A DNA stretch of 64,000 nucleotides from Chryseobacterium arthrosphaerae (lineage in GTDB: Bacteria; Bacteroidota; Bacteroidia; Flavobacteriales; Weeksellaceae). The stretch spans positions 620,001-684,000 of the forward strand of contig NZ_MAYG01000001.1 in the NCBI RefSeq assembly GCF_001684965.1, written 5' to 3'. The translations under genes and the position numbers were made by a program. Shown piece by piece: positions 62,371 through 64,000 of this stretch. Every line of letters begins with the position of its first letter. The first letter of the stretch is position 1. The notes beneath the pieces are model-generated. The model saw nothing but the letters and a program-made list of their open reading frames with translations, ran no database searches and was not told the origin of the DNA.

Positions 62371-62898
62371 ATGAATTTTTCTGTTCAGACTGTTTTAGAG
62401 AATGAAGAATATCAATTAATCCCCTTACAGCAAGGGGATTTTGAGTCTTTATATGAAGTAGCCTCCGATCCAAAGGTTTGGGAACAGCATCCCAACAAAG
62501 ACCGGTACAAAAGGGAAGTGTTTGAAAGCTTTTTCAGAGGAGCTATGGAGAGTAAGGGAGCTTTTAAAATTGTAGAGAAAGCTACAGGAGATGTATTGGG
62601 AAGCAGCCGCTATTATAATTTTGATGAAGCAGATCATCATATTTTCATCGGCTATACTTTTTACGGCACGAAATCCTGGGGAAAAGGCATCAATCCACAG
62701 ATCAAAAAGCTGATGCTGGATTATATCTTCCAGTTTGTAGATAAGGTACATTTTCATATCGGGAAAGAGAACTTCCGCTCACAAACCGCTTTGGAAAGAT
62801 TGGGAGGCATCAGGATTGCAGAAGAGGAGGTGGCTTATTTTGCCGAACCTACCCGTACTAATTTTGTATACGAAATCAAAAAAGAAAATTGGATATGA
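62371..62898 (+). CDS. GNAT acetyltransferase, RimJ/RimL-like
   Basis: This 175-residue protein has the RimJ/RimL pattern: LIPLQQGDFESLYEVASDPKVW, a middle FIGYTFYGTKSWGKGINPQIKKLML and the last RSQTALERLGGIRIAEE. Targets of such enzymes are protein N-termini or small amines. It overlaps the cupin gene by four bases (ATGA), so they are translated together. Confidence 0.9.
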   Translation: MNFSVQTVLENEEYQLIPLQQGDFESLYEVASDPKVWEQHPNKDRYKREVFESFFRGAMESKGAFKIVEKATGDVLGSSRYYNFDEADHHIFIGYTFYGTKSWGKGINPQIKKLMLDYIFQFVDKVHFHIGKENFRSQTALERLGGIRIAEEEVAYFAEPTRTNFVYEIKKENWI

Positions 62899-63266
62899 AA
62901 AAATATAAGATCCAGCAATCGCCGTTTGTAGTGCCTACTACGGATGGAAAGCTTATTGAGGAACATTGGGGAAATTCTACAGGCAATTCCAATGTTTCCA
63001 TTGCTCATATGGTGGCACCTCCGGATTGGAGTGAGCCTCACCAGACCCCTGAGTTTGATGAGTTCACCTACATTATTTCAGGGAAAAAACAGTTTGAAAT
63101 AGATGGTGAGATCGTTACACTGGAAAAAGGGCAGAGCATCCTGATTGAAAAAGGTGCCAGAATCCGGTACAGCAACCCGTTCTCAGAAGCTTGTGAATAC
63201 CTTGCGATCTGTCTTCCTGCGTTTTCTATGGAGCTGGTGAACAGGGAAGAGGAAGGAGTAGATTAG
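62895..63266 (+). CDS. Single-domain cupin protein
   Basis: This 123-residue protein starts at the ATG that overlaps the GNAT stop. The cupin barrel shows in PHQTPEFDEFTYIISGKKQFEIDGEIVTLEKGQSILIEKGARIRY. Metal ligands could be the His in EPHQTPE and Glu in EFDEF. The function is not known. It is followed by a large hairpin. Confidence 0.85.
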   Translation: MKKYKIQQSPFVVPTTDGKLIEEHWGNSTGNSNVSIAHMVAPPDWSEPHQTPEFDEFTYIISGKKQFEIDGEIVTLEKGQSILIEKGARIRYSNPFSEACEYLAICLPAFSMELVNREEEGVD

Positions 63267-63276
63267 TATATAATAT

Positions 63277-63310
63277 AACAATGTACCAATTTTGATATTG
63301 GTACATTGTT
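63277..63310. terminator. Hairpin between convergent genes
   Basis: Perfect 14-bp arms (63277-63290 and 63297-63310) lie around TTTGAT. There is no good T run after it on either strand, so it is a terminator-like hairpin rather than a standard terminator. Confidence 0.6.
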
Positions 63311-63320
63311 ACACTGAGTT

Positions 63321-64000
63321 TTATTTCAGTATTTCTTTCAGGAACATCAGCGTATGGTTCCATGCTCTCTTAGCCATCACTTCATTATAATCCGGAGACT
63401 TCGGATCGGTGAAGGTATGTTTTGAGTGGGCATACGTGATGATCTGCCAGTCTGCATTTCCGTCATTCATTTCTTTGATCAGGTTGTTGTAATCCTCAGG
63501 GGTTACGCCTCTGTCGTCAGCTGGGTTTTCAACCAGGATTTTAGCAGTAAGTTTTTCATTTTTTCTGCTCTGATCTCTGCCCAGGCTTCCGTGAATGGAA
63601 ACAACGCCTGCAACAGGCAGATTTCCTCTTGCGGATTCCAAAGCACCGGTTCCCCCGAAACAATACCCGATGACCGCTGTCTTATCAGCTATCGCTCCGT
63701 TTTTCTTCAGCTGCTCTAATGCCAGCGAAATCCGTTTTTGGTATTCCTGGTAATTCTGTTTGTAATAACCAGAGCTTTTGGCTGCAGATTCATTATCTGC
63801 CGGGATCTTGCCTTCGCCATAAATATCGGCAATGAAGGCAATATAACCTTGTTTTTCCAGCTCTATGGCTGCTGTTTTGGCTTCTTCATCAATCCCTTTC
63901 CAGGCTGGGAGAATCAGTACTCCCGGAAGTTTTTTTCCTGCATTTGATGTGATCAGGCCGTTCAGTTTCTGTGGGCCGTCCTGATAGGTTACTGTTTTGA
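63321..64000 (-). CDS. Dienelactone hydrolase family protein, 5' end missing
   Basis: The frame stays open to the window edge, giving 226 visible codons from the C-terminal side. The catalytic Cys is in VIGYCFGGTGALESARGN, and the catalytic His in YAHSKHTFTDP near the end; AFIADIYGEGKIPAD is another family mark. The Cys nucleophile is normal for this family, which opens lactones and related esters. The N-terminal part, with any signal peptide, lies beyond base 64000. Confidence 0.92.
   Translation of the reverse strand, partial: KTVTYQDGPQKLNGLITSNAGKKLPGVLILPAWKGIDEEAKTAAIELEKQGYIAFIADIYGEGKIPADNESAAKSSGYYKQNYQEYQKRISLALEQLKKNGAIADKTAVIGYCFGGTGALESARGNLPVAGVVSIHGSLGRDQSRKNEKLTAKILVENPADDRGVTPEDYNNLIKEMNDGNADWQIITYAHSKHTFTDPKSPDYNEVMAKRAWNHTLMFLKEILK

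Noticed and set aside
63426..63947. Plus-strand ORFs at the right end
   Set aside because: They lie opposite the dienelactone hydrolase gene, whose frame is open and has catalytic motifs.

Overview
The window is an A+T-rich chromosomal segment from a Bacteroidota bacterium, most likely a flavobacterium of the Chryseobacterium type. The reasons are a fused secDF, promoters of the TTTG / TAnnTTTG form, an arginine pathway built on the ArgF' transcarbamylase family, many short lipoproteins with an SC-type lipobox, and intergenic spaces full of small palindromic repeats. I see no tRNA, rRNA, CRISPR array, prophage or intact insertion sequence.

Layout. 1-9.2 kb: the 3' part of secDF, an MFS exporter, an arylamine N-acetyltransferase, a lipoprotein, a tatA-PAP2-TPR operon, and rlmH. 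9.6-14.5 kb: yihY facing nhaA and a bifunctional rel/spoT. 14.8-25.5 kb, all on the minus strand: an acetate/propionate module with an outer-membrane barrel, an MHS-type MFS carrier, two tiny membrane proteins, a sodium-solute-symporter/histidine-kinase fusion, a lone receiver protein, propionyl-CoA synthetase and acetyl-CoA synthetase. 26.3-35.3 kb: a complete arginine operon (GNAT-argG-argC-argD-argF'-argB-argE-argH), followed by an Lrp-type regulator. 36.2-41.8 kb: pyrB-carA-carB behind a leader peptide and an intrinsic terminator. Carbamoyl phosphate made by CarAB feeds both PyrB and ArgF', so the two blocks belong together metabolically.

42-52 kb is accessory in character. It holds a long rhomboid protease, then a compact operon of three unrelated cytoplasmic hydrolases (a trypsin-plus-subtilisin double protease, an M19-dipeptidase-like metal hydrolase and a small HEXXH metalloprotease), then small lipoproteins and a leucine-rich-repeat protein. 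52-58 kb has a membrane-anchored AraC regulator with a surface esterase pair, and secreted proteins of unknown role. 58-61.6 kb is an alkylation-response group (Crp/Fnr regulator, DinB-like protein, Ogt, a PEP-mutase-family enzyme, Ada). The window ends in a DUF2911 protein, a GNAT, a cupin and a truncated dienelactone hydrolase.

Three items deserve most attention. (1) The pyrB leader has the architecture of the enterobacterial pyrBI UTP-sensing attenuator: a leader ORF, a pause-type hairpin, a U-rich run, and a terminator that begins at the leader stop codon. (2) The three-hydrolase operon at 44.5-49.4 kb may be an undescribed system. (3) ArgF' carries Val at the position that separates N-acetyl- from N-succinyl-ornithine transcarbamylases, which predicts arginine synthesis through succinylated intermediates. 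Nearly every gap inside the arg/pyr operons also carries a different palindromic repeat, including a 78-bp unit repeated about five times.
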